Shown here in pieces: positions 32,353 through 40,775 of a stretch of DNA of 64,000 nucleotides (positions within the stretch are counted from its first letter, which is position 1; each line of letters begins with the position of its first letter). Location: contig NZ_CP042429.1 of assembly GCF_007970465.1 (NCBI RefSeq), positions 1,054,001 through 1,118,000 of the forward strand. Direction: 5' to 3'. This DNA is from Corynebacterium nuruki S6-4. GTDB taxonomy: Bacteria > Actinomycetota > Actinomycetes > Mycobacteriales > Mycobacteriaceae. A model generated the notes under the pieces. The model was not told the DNA's origin and searched no databases. It saw nothing but the letters and a program-made list of their open reading frames with translations. Made by a program: the position numbers and the translations under genes.

Positions 32353-33204
32353 TCACTTCTTCAGGTCGTCCGGGACGAACCAGTAGTTACCCTCGTTGCG
32401 GCCCTTGAGGTAGTCGGCGAACTCGTCGGACCGGTAGGCGTCGGTGACGGCCTTCGCCCAGTCGGAGTCCACCTGGTCCTGCTGGGTGACGGCGACGAGG
32501 ATGAGGTCGGGCAGCAGCTCCTCCTGGAGCAGTTCGAGCTTCTGGTCCACCCCGGAGGCGTAGGCCATCGAGCCGGGGATGACGGCCCAGTCGACGTCGT
32601 CGAGCCCGCGGGGGATGAACGCGGAGTCCATGGTGCGGATGTCCAGGTTGTGGGGGTTGTCGGCGATGTCCTGCATCCGGATGGAGGTTTCGTCGGTGCC
32701 CGGCTTGACGGTGATCCAGCCGGCCTGCTTCAGCAGGCGCAGGGCACGGGAGGTGTTGGAGGCGTCCTCGGGGACCGAGACACTCTGCCCGTCGGCGATC
32801 TCCTTGAGGTCCTTGTGCTTCGAGGAGTACAGGCCCGAGGGGACGGTGGGAATCTGGGTGAGCGAGGCGAGGTCCGCGCCGGTCTCCTTGTTGAAGTTCT
32901 TCATGTAGGCCGTGTGCTGGTCGACGTTGAGGTCGGCGGTGTTCTCCTGTAGGGCGGTATCGGCCTGCTGCAGTTCGGTGAAGTCCTTGATCTCGACCTT
33001 GTAGCCGTCCTTCTCCAGGATCGGCTGCACGCCCTGCTGGAACAGTTCGCTGTACGGTCCCGGTGACGTGGCGACCCGGATCGTGTCATCGGACTTGCCG
33101 GTGCCGTCGTCCGCGCAGGCGGCGAGGCCGGCGACGATACCGGCGGACGCCGTGACGGCCGCGATGGCGCGCAGTGCACGGGAGTGGTGCGTGAAGATGG
33201 TCAT
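32353..33204 (-). CDS. MetQ/NlpA-family substrate-binding lipoprotein
   Basis: A 283-residue lipoprotein. The signal peptide ends in the lipobox GLAAC with Cys30 as the lipidated residue. The family core follows: IRVATSPGPYSELFQQG, VEIKDFTELQQADTALQ, LNVDQHTAYM, and the later IPGSMAYASG block. NlpA-family proteins deliver methionine or other small ligands to a MetNI ABC importer. No ATPase or permease gene is adjacent, so it either serves a transporter encoded elsewhere or has another role. Position directly before an M20 peptidase suggests uptake of a ligand that the peptidase processes. The GAGGAG site supports ATG 33204. Confidence 0.9.
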   Translation of the reverse strand: MTIFTHHSRALRAIAAVTASAGIVAGLAACADDGTGKSDDTIRVATSPGPYSELFQQGVQPILEKDGYKVEIKDFTELQQADTALQENTADLNVDQHTAYMKNFNKETGADLASLTQIPTVPSGLYSSKHKDLKEIADGQSVSVPEDASNTSRALRLLKQAGWITVKPGTDETSIRMQDIADNPHNLDIRTMDSAFIPRGLDDVDWAVIPGSMAYASGVDQKLELLQEELLPDLILVAVTQQDQVDSDWAKAVTDAYRSDEFADYLKGRNEGNYWFVPDDLKK

Positions 33205-33264
33205 GGTGGGTTCTCCTCTGGACGTCTGACACAGTCTCCCCCGAGAATAGACCAACCTGTCTGT

Positions 33265-34059
33265 CTAGCGAAGTCGGCGGAACACCCCCTCCGGATCATC
33301 GGTCGTGATCTGGTCGACCCGCAGATCCAGTAGCCGCTCCAGCAGCGGCACCGTCGCCTCATCGGCGGTCGGCACCGTGTAGGCGTCCACCGCCATGCCC
33401 CCGGCATGGAAGGCCGCGACGATGTCGCTGCCGGCATCGGCCGCACCGGTGACCACCCGGTGGTCCAGATAGACGGTCGTCGCATCCGGCGCCGCCGCCA
33501 CCGTCGAAGCGACGAAGCCCGGGACGTCCCCGGTCCGGCGGAGCTCCCGGATGCGGCCACGTGTGCACGGGTCGGTGCCGACCGCGGCCCCGGGCAGAGT
33601 GTCGGCAAAGACGGCGACCGCGGCCGGGTCACCGGCCGACAGGATGACCGCCGGCCCCAGCTCCCCCAGCGCCACCCGGACCGTCTCCCGGGACCGCGCG
33701 GTCATCCGGCGGCGCAGCACTGTCCCGGAATCCTTGATGTCCAGCTGCAGCACCGCGCCGGTGCCGGAGAGAGCGGCCAGGTCAGCGAGGGCAGCGAGGT
33801 CTGCGAGGTCAGCGAGGGTGCCGACCGGGCCGGACTCCGGACGCCACCAGCGGCGCGGATCATGCCGGATCTCCACCGTGCCGTCCCGGCGGACCCGCAC
33901 ATCGATCTCCACACTCGCCCCGGCGGCGAGCCCCTCCCGGATCCGTGCGACAGTGAACGGCTCATCGGTGAGCCGGCGCCGCGCCCGGTGCCACTTCAGC
34001 CGGGTACGGTGCCCGTCGCGCACGATGTCGGGGAACGGTTCAGGACGGGTTCCGGTCAT
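33265..34059 (-). CDS. Glycerophosphodiester phosphodiesterase-like protein
   Basis: A 264-residue TIM-barrel enzyme. The family pattern VEIDVRVRRDGTVEIRHDP gives the metal-binding Glu and Asp and the second catalytic His. The first active-site motif, usually HRG, appears as HRA in KWHRARRRL, a conservative but notable change. The end, VDQITTDDPEGVFRRL, is typical of the family. It would hydrolyse glycerophosphodiesters from phospholipid turnover. The protein has no signal peptide, so it is cytosolic. A run of ADLADLAALADLAAL in the middle looks like a short coding repeat. It diverges from the lipase-maturation-factor-like gene. Confidence 0.82.
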   Translation of the reverse strand: MTGTRPEPFPDIVRDGHRTRLKWHRARRRLTDEPFTVARIREGLAAGASVEIDVRVRRDGTVEIRHDPRRWWRPESGPVGTLADLADLAALADLAALSGTGAVLQLDIKDSGTVLRRRMTARSRETVRVALGELGPAVILSAGDPAAVAVFADTLPGAAVGTDPCTRGRIRELRRTGDVPGFVASTVAAAPDATTVYLDHRVVTGAADAGSDIVAAFHAGGMAVDAYTVPTADEATVPLLERLLDLRVDQITTDDPEGVFRRLR

Positions 34060-34088
34060 GCCCGCATTATCCGCCTACCCTGGGACCC

Positions 34089-35561
34089 ATGAACGGTTTC
34101 GCCGCCGTGGATTTCGAGGTCGCGCGCCAGGTGCTGCAGCGGGGCATCGCGGTGCTGTTCCTCATCGGATTCATCTCCACGCTCAACCAGTTCCGACCGC
34201 TGGCGGGCGAGCACGGTCTGCTCCCCGCCCCCGGGTTCCTCCGCCGGGCACGACGGATCGAGGCGGCGTCCGGGCGGAAGATCCTGCGCCCCACCGTCTT
34301 CCGGTGGATCCGCTACACCGACCGGCGCCTGGTCATCCTGTGCACCACCGGCATCGTCCTCGCCGCCCTGCTGGTCACCGGCCTGCCGCAGGCCGGGCCA
34401 CCCTGGGTGCCGATGCTGTGTTTCCTGGCTCTGTGGGCCGGGTACATGTCGGTGACGAGTATCGGCCAGACGTTCTACGGGTTCGGCTGGGAGATGCTGC
34501 TGTGCGAGGCCGGGTTCCTCGCCGCCTTCCTCGGCTCCGCCTCCCAGCCGCCGCCGACGGTCATCATCGTCCTGTTCTGGTGGCTGCTGTTCCGGCTGGA
34601 GTTCGGTGCCGGGATGATCAAGATCCGCGGCGGGCGGGAATGGCGCGACCTCACCGCCCTGATGTACCACCACGAGACCCAGCCGATGCCCGGGCCGTTC
34701 AGCAGGACCGCGCACCTGCTGCCCCGCTGGTTCCACCGCGGTGAGGTCATCGGCAACCACATCACGCAGCTCGGGGTGACGTGGCTGCTGTTCGTCCCGG
34801 TGCTGTCCCTGGTGACGGACGCCGCCTGGCCGCTGCTCGTCGGCGCGGGCGCGGCGGCGGTCATGGTCCTCACCCAGCTGTGGCTGGTGCTCACGGGCAA
34901 CTTCGCGTGGCTGAACTGGGCGACGATCGTCCTGGCGTTTTCCGCGGCGGGGATCCCGCACTCCGGGACGCCGGACGCCACGCTCCCGGTGTGGTGGACC
35001 GTCCTCACCACCGTGGTCTTCGTCGGCTATGTCGTGGCCAGCTGGCCGGCGGCGCGCAACCTCGCGGCGAAGAACCAGGTGATGAACGGGGCCTTCAACC
35101 GGCTGCAGCTCGCCAACGCCTACGGCGCCTTCGGCACGGTGACGAAGACCCGCACCGAGTACGTCATCGAGGGCACCACTGCGGCCGACCCCGGCGAGGA
35201 CGACTGGCGGGAGTACGGCTTCAAGGGCAAGCCCGGTGACGTGTCCCGCCGGCCCCGGCAGTTCGCCCCCTACCACCTGCGGCTCGACTGGATGATGTGG
35301 TTCCTGCCGCTGGGTGGCCGCCTCGACAGCTGGTTCGTCGTCCTGCTGCGCCGACTGCTGGCCGCGGACGCCCCGACGCTGAAACTCCTGGACTCCGACC
35401 CCTTCGACGGCGCTCCACCGCGGCTGGTGCGGGTGGTGTCCTACCGGTACCGCTTCGCCGACCGTGCGCAGTTCCGGGCCACCGGGCAGCGATGGATCCG
35501 CGATCGGCGGTATGTTCTGGTACCGGGACTGGCCGCCGAGGATCTGGACACCGGGCGGTAG
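34089..35561 (+). CDS. Lipase maturation factor family membrane protein
   Basis: A 490-residue polytopic membrane protein of the LMF1/LMF2-like family. It has several transmembrane segments in the first 330 residues and then a globular C-terminal domain. Family-typical patterns are LNQFRPLAGEHGLLPAPGF, FYGFGWEMLLCEAGFLAAFL, FRLEFGAGMIKIRG and WRDLTALMYHHETQPMPGP, and the C-terminal YEFKGKP-like YGFKGKPGDVSRRPRQFAPYH block split over two lines. In animals LMF1 matures secreted lipases; the bacterial function is unknown. It faces away from the GDPD-like gene over 29 bases. Confidence 0.88.
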   Translation: MNGFAAVDFEVARQVLQRGIAVLFLIGFISTLNQFRPLAGEHGLLPAPGFLRRARRIEAASGRKILRPTVFRWIRYTDRRLVILCTTGIVLAALLVTGLPQAGPPWVPMLCFLALWAGYMSVTSIGQTFYGFGWEMLLCEAGFLAAFLGSASQPPPTVIIVLFWWLLFRLEFGAGMIKIRGGREWRDLTALMYHHETQPMPGPFSRTAHLLPRWFHRGEVIGNHITQLGVTWLLFVPVLSLVTDAAWPLLVGAGAAAVMVLTQLWLVLTGNFAWLNWATIVLAFSAAGIPHSGTPDATLPVWWTVLTTVVFVGYVVASWPAARNLAAKNQVMNGAFNRLQLANAYGAFGTVTKTRTEYVIEGTTAADPGEDDWREYGFKGKPGDVSRRPRQFAPYHLRLDWMMWFLPLGGRLDSWFVVLLRRLLAADAPTLKLLDSDPFDGAPPRLVRVVSYRYRFADRAQFRATGQRWIRDRRYVLVPGLAAEDLDTGR

Positions 35562-35866
35562 ACCGGGCGGGCCCGACGCTGACCCCGGTGTTCACGGAGG
35601 TCCGTGGAGGTCCGTGAAGGTCCGTGGAACGAACCGACAGGATGATTTTCCGGTCCCCGGACAGCACCTGGGTTCGCGACCCCGACCGCCCCGGGACCCG
35701 ACCGACCCCTGGGTTCGGAAAGTCGACACCCTCGCCGACCGGGCACAGGCTCAAGTTCGGGCACAGACACCGGCACAGCTTCGGGCTCAGGCTCAGCGGG
35801 GACGCCGTGTGGGGAACACTCCCTGAGAAGACCGCACCTGTCCGGTGGGCATGACACAGTGCGGGC
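35562..35866. other. 305-base intergenic region with short repeats
   Basis: No convincing gene is visible. It contains a 10-bp tandem repeat (units TCCGTGGAGG at 35601-35630, three copies with small changes) and the 53-base element listed separately at 35624-35676. The rest (35680-35830) is C-rich and contains loosely repeated CTGGGTTCG and GGGCTCAGG words. There is no T-run terminator. Confidence 0.7.
35624..35676 (+). repeat. 53-base intergenic element, copy 1
   Basis: GTGGAACGAACC, 26 bases, then CAGCACCTGGGTTCG. The same two blocks with exactly the same 26-base spacing occur on the minus strand at 61426-61478. The spacers differ but both contain a TTTTCCG- or CGGAAAA-type core. Probably a dispersed short repeat or a shared binding site. 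Confidence 0.7.
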
Positions 35867-36166
35867 ATGACGTTGCTTCTCAGTTTCCTCCTCGCCGTCC
35901 TCGTCGCGCTCCTGCTGCTCATCCTCCGCGAGAGCACCCGGGCGCGGCGCCGCCGGACCTGGTGGAACACCTACCGGACCGCGGAACGCCAGCTCCGCTC
36001 CGACAATGCGGCGACACGGGAGTGCGGCGTCCTGCTGCTCGGGGAGCTGACCCGCACCGCCGTCACGGCCGAGGACGTCCGGATGGCCGAGGTACTCGCC
36101 GACGTGTACGGCACCGGTCGTCCCCCGCGTACCCCGCGAACCCCGGCAGATCCCGCCGCCCGGTGA
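35867..36166 (+). CDS. Small single-pass membrane protein, unknown function
   Basis: A 99-residue protein with one N-terminal membrane segment (LLLSFLLAVLVALLLLILRE), followed by a basic stretch (RARRRRTW), so the C-terminus is expected in the cytoplasm. The rest is a short helical domain with WNTYRTAERQLRSDNAATRE and LLLGELTRTAVTAEDVRMAEV, then a Pro/Arg-rich tail. I do not recognise the family. Codon use matches its neighbours and there is no overlapping alternative gene, which supports it being real. It converges on the GntP remnant at 36206. Confidence 0.65.
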   Translation: MTLLLSFLLAVLVALLLLILRESTRARRRRTWWNTYRTAERQLRSDNAATRECGVLLLGELTRTAVTAEDVRMAEVLADVYGTGRPPRTPRTPADPAAR

Positions 36167-36205
36167 CAGCCCGACCGCGGCACTGCAGCGGGCGGACCGG
36201 TCGGG

Positions 36206-37664
36206 CTACACGAACAGCGAGAGGAACAGGGCCATGACCAGGCCGACAACCGAGACAATGGTCTCCGCCGCCATGTGCGTCTTCGTCGCCTGCCCCAGAG
36301 TCATCCCGAAAGACTCCTTGATGAACCAGAACCCGGCATGGTTCACCCAGTTCAGGCCGAGGGACCCCGACCCGGTGGCGATCACCACCAGCGAGACGAG
36401 GACCGGGTCGGCGCCGGCAAGCAGCGGCGCGAGAATCCCCGTCGCACTGACGATCCCGACGGTCGAGGACCCGGTGCAGAACGCCAGCACCAGCCCGATG
36501 AGCCAGCCCAGCAGGATCTCGTTGATGTGCAGGTCACCGAGCAGGTCGACGACCGCCGTGTCGATCCCGCTCGCGGTGAGCACCTGGTTGAACATGCCGC
36601 CCCCGGCGATGATCAGCGCCACCCCGGCCACCGACCCCAGGGAGGCCTTGAAGGAGCTCTTCACGTCCGCACCGCTCATCCCGCTGACATGGGACAGCAG
36701 TGCGCCGGCGACGAGGACGGCGACGAGCATCGCCACGACCGGGTGGCCGAGCAGGTGGGCCGGGGTCGCCACCGCGGCGTCCGGCGCGAAGACGTCGACG
36801 AGGGCGGAGAACAGGGTGAGCACCACCGGGACAAGGACGCACACGAAGGCGGTCCAGGTCGGCACCGGACGCAGCTCCGTCCCCGATTCCTTCCCGTGCC
36901 GGTGCGGCACCGGGACGGTGACCGGCGACCCGGAGCGCGCCGCCCACCGCCGCTCCTCGACCTCACCCGGGGTGGAGCCGGTGAACTGCCGGACCAGGCC
37001 GTCGGAGGGTTCCAGCCGGAACCGGGAGACCACGAGCCGGGCGTACACCGGACCGGCGAGGATCACCGCCGGAATCGCACAGATCAGGCCGAGCCCGAGC
37101 GTGAGACCGATGTCGGCGTCCAACGCGTTGACCGCGATCATCGGGTCCGGGTGCGGCGGCAGCATCGCGTGCAGGCAGGACAGCGCGGCGACCGCGGGAA
37201 TGAGGATCTGCAGGTACCAGGTCTTCGGCCGGCCCGCCGCCACGTCGAGGCGCAGCGCGACAGCGTAGATCACCGGCATGAGCATCACCAGGCCGACGTC
37301 GAAGAACATCGGGATGGCCACCAGGAACGCCACCGCCGACATCACCCACGGGGCACTGCGCGGTGAGCTGAGCCGGACCACCAGATCGGCGATGCGGCTG
37401 ACCGCCCCCCGAGTCGGCGAGCAGCCGGCCGAGCATCGCACCGAGGAAGACGACGATCCCCGTCTGCCCCAGTGTGCTTCCCGCCCCGTCGACCAGTGTG
37501 GTGGGGATGTCCTCGGCCGGCAGGCGGGAGGCCACGGCGGCGACGAGCGACGCGGCGGCGAGCGCCAGGAACGGGTGCATCTTCGTCCGCCCGTTGATCA
37601 GGACGACCAGCAGGACAATCGAGACGGCGAGCACACCGAGCAGATACCCGGGATTTTCAACCAT
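36206..37664 (-). pseudogene. GntP family permease, frameshifted in a G6/C6 run
   Basis: A gluconate/organic-acid permease gene broken by a single-base insertion. It begins with ATG 37664 (MVENPGYLLGVLAVSIVLLV) and reads to LLADSG, then shifts frame at the C6 run 37405-37410 (plus strand). The rest, from AVSRIADLVV to the end, is in the frame that is open from 37441. Removing one base gives 1458 bases, exactly the length of the intact paralogue at 42434-43891, which has one G fewer at this site (LLADSGAVGRIADLVV). Multiple membrane segments and the GntP core (KTWYLQILIPAVAALSC, LPPHPDPMIAVNAL) are otherwise intact. This may be a real recent mutation, a phase-variable homopolymer, or a sequencing error. 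Confidence 0.85.
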
Positions 37665-37690
37665 GTCGGCAGGGTACCCGGCCGCGGCCC

Positions 37691-39106
37691 TCAGACCGCG
37701 TACCGGTCGAGCTCCCCGAGCGCCGCGTCGATGACGTCGAGACCGCGCACGAGGTCCTCCTCGGAGATGACCAGCGGCGGGCCGATGTGCACACCGTTGA
37801 AGTGGGTCCACGGCCACACGCCGCCGGCCTGGCACAGCCGGGTGAACTCCGCCATCGGGGTGTTGGACTCCCCCGCGGCGTTGAACGGCACCAGCGGCTC
37901 GCGGGTCTGTGCGTCCTTCACCAGTTCGACGGCCCAGAACAGGCCGAGGCCACGGACGTCCCCGACGACGGCGTGCTTCTCCTTCATCGCCGCCAGCCGC
38001 GGCGCCACGACGCGTTCGCCGAGGTCGCGGACGCGTTCGAGGATGCCCTCGTCGACGAAGGTCTTCATCGACTCGACGGCGACCGCGCACGCCAGCGGGT
38101 GTCCGGAGTAGGTCAGCCCGCCGCCGAAGGACCGGTGGGCGTAGAAGTCCCGGATCGCGTCCGAGACGACCACGCCGCCGAGCGGGACGTAGCCGGAGTT
38201 CACGCCCTTGGCGAAGGTGATGAGGTCGGGTTCGATGTCCCAGTTGTCCACCGCGAACCACTGGCCGGTGCGTCCGAAACCGGCCATGACCTCGTCGGCG
38301 ATGTACATGATGCCGTATTTCGTGCACAGCTCCCGCACGCCGACGAGGAAACCGGGCGGCGGCACGAGGATGCCGTTGGTGCCCACGACGGTCTCCAGGA
38401 TGACCGCGGCGATCGTGTCCGGGCCTTCCAGGATGATCTGCTGTTCCAGGGCGTTGAGGGCGGACGCCGTCTCGGCCTCCGCGGTCTCCGCGTTCCACAC
38501 CGAGCGGTACAGGTACGGGCCGAAGAAGTGCACGACGGAGGAGTCGCCGGGTTCATTGGACCAGCGGCGCGGGTCGCCGGTCAGGCTGATCGCCGTGGCG
38601 GTCGCCCCGTGGTACGAGCGGTAGGCGCTCATCACCTTGCGGCGTCCGGTGACGGCGCGGGCCATGCGCACGGCGTTCTCGTTGGCGTCCGCGCCGCCGT
38701 TAGTGAAGAAGACATGGTTGAGGTTCCCCGGGGCGACCTGCGCGATCATGGTGGCGAGCTGGGAGCGGACATCGTTGGCGAAGGCCGGGGCGATGGTGGG
38801 CAGGGTCTCCGCCTGGTCCTTGATCGCCCGGATGAGCCGCGGGTGGCGGTGGCCGAGGTTGACGTAGACGAGCTGGGATCCGAAGTCGAGGTACTCGTTG
38901 CCCTCGTAGTCGGTGAAGGAGGCGCCGTCGCCGGTGGCGACGGGCAGCGGGTCGATCTCGTCCTGGGCGGACCAGGAGTGGAAGACGTGGGCGCGGTCGA
39001 GGTCGCTGACCTCGGCGGCGGTGGTGGGACGCTGCGGGAAGACGGTGTCGGACCGGGCGGACGCCCCGGGTGTCGCAGCGGTGGACGCAGCGGTGGAGGT
39101 GGTCAT
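37691..39106 (-). CDS. Class III aminotransferase (omega-amino acid:pyruvate type)
   Basis: A 471-residue PLP enzyme. Key features are NGGADANENAVRMAR, SYHGATATAISLTG, IADEVMAGFGRTG and the Schiff-base lysine in FAKGVNSGYVPLGG at about residue 300. It belongs to the group containing beta-alanine:pyruvate, GABA and taurine aminotransferases, which yield a semialdehyde. MmsA encoded immediately upstream oxidises malonate semialdehyde, so beta-alanine or 3-aminoisobutyrate is the likely substrate; this is inferred from context. It ends 26 bases from the frameshifted GntP start and all three genes read on the same strand. Confidence 0.9.
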   Translation of the reverse strand: MTTSTAASTAATPGASARSDTVFPQRPTTAAEVSDLDRAHVFHSWSAQDEIDPLPVATGDGASFTDYEGNEYLDFGSQLVYVNLGHRHPRLIRAIKDQAETLPTIAPAFANDVRSQLATMIAQVAPGNLNHVFFTNGGADANENAVRMARAVTGRRKVMSAYRSYHGATATAISLTGDPRRWSNEPGDSSVVHFFGPYLYRSVWNAETAEAETASALNALEQQIILEGPDTIAAVILETVVGTNGILVPPPGFLVGVRELCTKYGIMYIADEVMAGFGRTGQWFAVDNWDIEPDLITFAKGVNSGYVPLGGVVVSDAIRDFYAHRSFGGGLTYSGHPLACAVAVESMKTFVDEGILERVRDLGERVVAPRLAAMKEKHAVVGDVRGLGLFWAVELVKDAQTREPLVPFNAAGESNTPMAEFTRLCQAGGVWPWTHFNGVHIGPPLVISEEDLVRGLDVIDAALGELDRYAV

Positions 39107-39166
39107 GGCAGTGCTCCTTGGTCGGGTCAGTTCGGGTGAGTACCGGTCAGGTCGGGTCGGTACGGG

Positions 39167-40678
39167 TCAGTTGGTGGGGAATCCCATGGTGATCTGCGAT
39201 TCACTCGGCAGCGGCCAGCGTTCGGTGACGACCTTGCGGCGGGTGTAGAAGTTGAACGACTCGGGGCCGTACATGTGCGTGTCGCCGAACAGCGAGTCCT
39301 TCCACCCGCCGAAGGAGAATGCGCCGATCGGCACCGGGATCGGCACGTTGACCCCCACCATCCCGACCTCGATGTCGAAGGTGAAGGACCGGGCGGCCCG
39401 GCCGTCGCGGGTGAAGATCGCCGTACCGTTGGCGAACCGGCAGTTGTTGATCAGCTCCACCGCCTCGTCGTAGGTCTCCACCCGCACGACCGACAGGACC
39501 GGGCCGAAGATCTCCTCGTCGTAGACCCGCATCCCCGGGCGCACGTGGTCCAGCAGGGTCGGGCCGGTGAAGAAGCCCTGCTCCGGCAGGTCGGTGCCGT
39601 GGCCGGCCCGGCCGTCGACGACGACGGTCGCGCCCTCCCCGGCGGCGCCGGCGACATAGCCTTCGATCCGGTCCTTCGCCTCGGCGGTGATCACCGGGCC
39701 CATGTCCGCCCCGGCGGTCGCACCGTCGGCGACGGTGAGGTCCGTCATCCGGGAGCTGACCTTGGCGACCAGGTCGTCGGCGATGTCCCCGACGGCGACG
39801 ACGACGGAGACGGCCATGCAGCGTTCCCCGGCGGCCCCGTAGCCGGCGGAGACCGCGGCGTCGGCGGCGGCGTCGAGGTCGGCGTCGGGCATGACGACCA
39901 TGTGGTTCTTCGCCCCGCCGAGGGCCTGGACGCGCTTCCCGTTGGCGGCGGCGGTGGTGTAGATGTGCCGGGCGATCGGGGTGGAGCCGACGAAGCTGAC
40001 GGCCTTGATGCGGGGTTCGTCGAGGATCCGGTCGACGGTGTCCTTGTCGCCGTTGACGACGTTGAGTACCCCGTCGGGCAGGCCGGCCTCGCGGAAGGCT
40101 TCGGCCAGCCACAGGGCGGCCGAGGGGACTTTTTCGCTGGGCTTGAGGATGACGGTGTTGCCGGCGGCGATGGCGGTGGTGACCATCCACAGCGGGACCA
40201 TGGCGGGGAAGTTGAACGGGGTGATGCAGGCGACCACGCCGACGGGCTGGCGCAGTTGGGTGACGTCGACGCCGGTGGAGGCCTGTTCGAGGGTTTCGCC
40301 TTTCATGTGGTGGACCAGGCCGGCGCAGAATTCGACGTTCTCGAGGCCGCGGGTGATCTCGCCGTCGGCGTCGTCGAGGACCTTGCCGTGTTCGGCGGTG
40401 ATGATCGCGGCGAGTTCGCCGCGGCGGGCGGTGATGATCTGGCGGAGGTTGAACATGATGTTCGCGCGCTTGGCCATGCCGGTGGACCGCCAGGCGGGGG
40501 CGGCGGTTTCGGCGGCGTCGACGGCGGCGGTGAGGGTGGCGGCGTCGGCGAGGGGGACCTGGCCGGTCTGGACGCCGGTGGCGGGGTTGTACACCGGGCT
40601 GGTGCGGTCACCTGCGGTGGAGGCGTCCCCACCGATGAAATGGTGGAGCGTCGCAATGTTGTCGAGGGTGCTGGTCAT
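39167..40678 (-). CDS. mmsA: CoA-acylating methylmalonate-semialdehyde dehydrogenase
   Basis: A 503-residue aldehyde dehydrogenase. The catalytic cysteine (about Cys287) is in the MmsA-specific GAAGERCMAVSVVV motif, without the general-base glutamate of hydrolytic relatives. NFPAMVPLWM, GGAKNHMVVMPDADLD and the closing YGPESFNFYTRRKVVTERW segment are also characteristic. It converts malonate or methylmalonate semialdehyde to acetyl- or propionyl-CoA. It is the first gene of the probable mmsA-aminotransferase-GntP operon and diverges from the PucR regulator. Confidence 0.93.
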   Translation of the reverse strand: MTSTLDNIATLHHFIGGDASTAGDRTSPVYNPATGVQTGQVPLADAATLTAAVDAAETAAPAWRSTGMAKRANIMFNLRQIITARRGELAAIITAEHGKVLDDADGEITRGLENVEFCAGLVHHMKGETLEQASTGVDVTQLRQPVGVVACITPFNFPAMVPLWMVTTAIAAGNTVILKPSEKVPSAALWLAEAFREAGLPDGVLNVVNGDKDTVDRILDEPRIKAVSFVGSTPIARHIYTTAAANGKRVQALGGAKNHMVVMPDADLDAAADAAVSAGYGAAGERCMAVSVVVAVGDIADDLVAKVSSRMTDLTVADGATAGADMGPVITAEAKDRIEGYVAGAAGEGATVVVDGRAGHGTDLPEQGFFTGPTLLDHVRPGMRVYDEEIFGPVLSVVRVETYDEAVELINNCRFANGTAIFTRDGRAARSFTFDIEVGMVGVNVPIPVPIGAFSFGGWKDSLFGDTHMYGPESFNFYTRRKVVTERWPLPSESQITMGFPTN

Positions 40679-40775
40679 GTCACGTCCTTCGGGTCTGGTC
40701 CGACAGTGGTTTCACCAGGGACACTACGGGTGGTTCGGTCGGCCGTCGGGTGCCGGAGTGTGGCACAGTTGACCT

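Noticed and set aside
36963..38498. Minus-strand frame of 511 codons spanning two genes
   Set aside because: Only its part from 37664 to about 37410 is genuine, being the N-terminus of the frameshifted GntP gene; the rest is out of frame with the aminotransferase gene.
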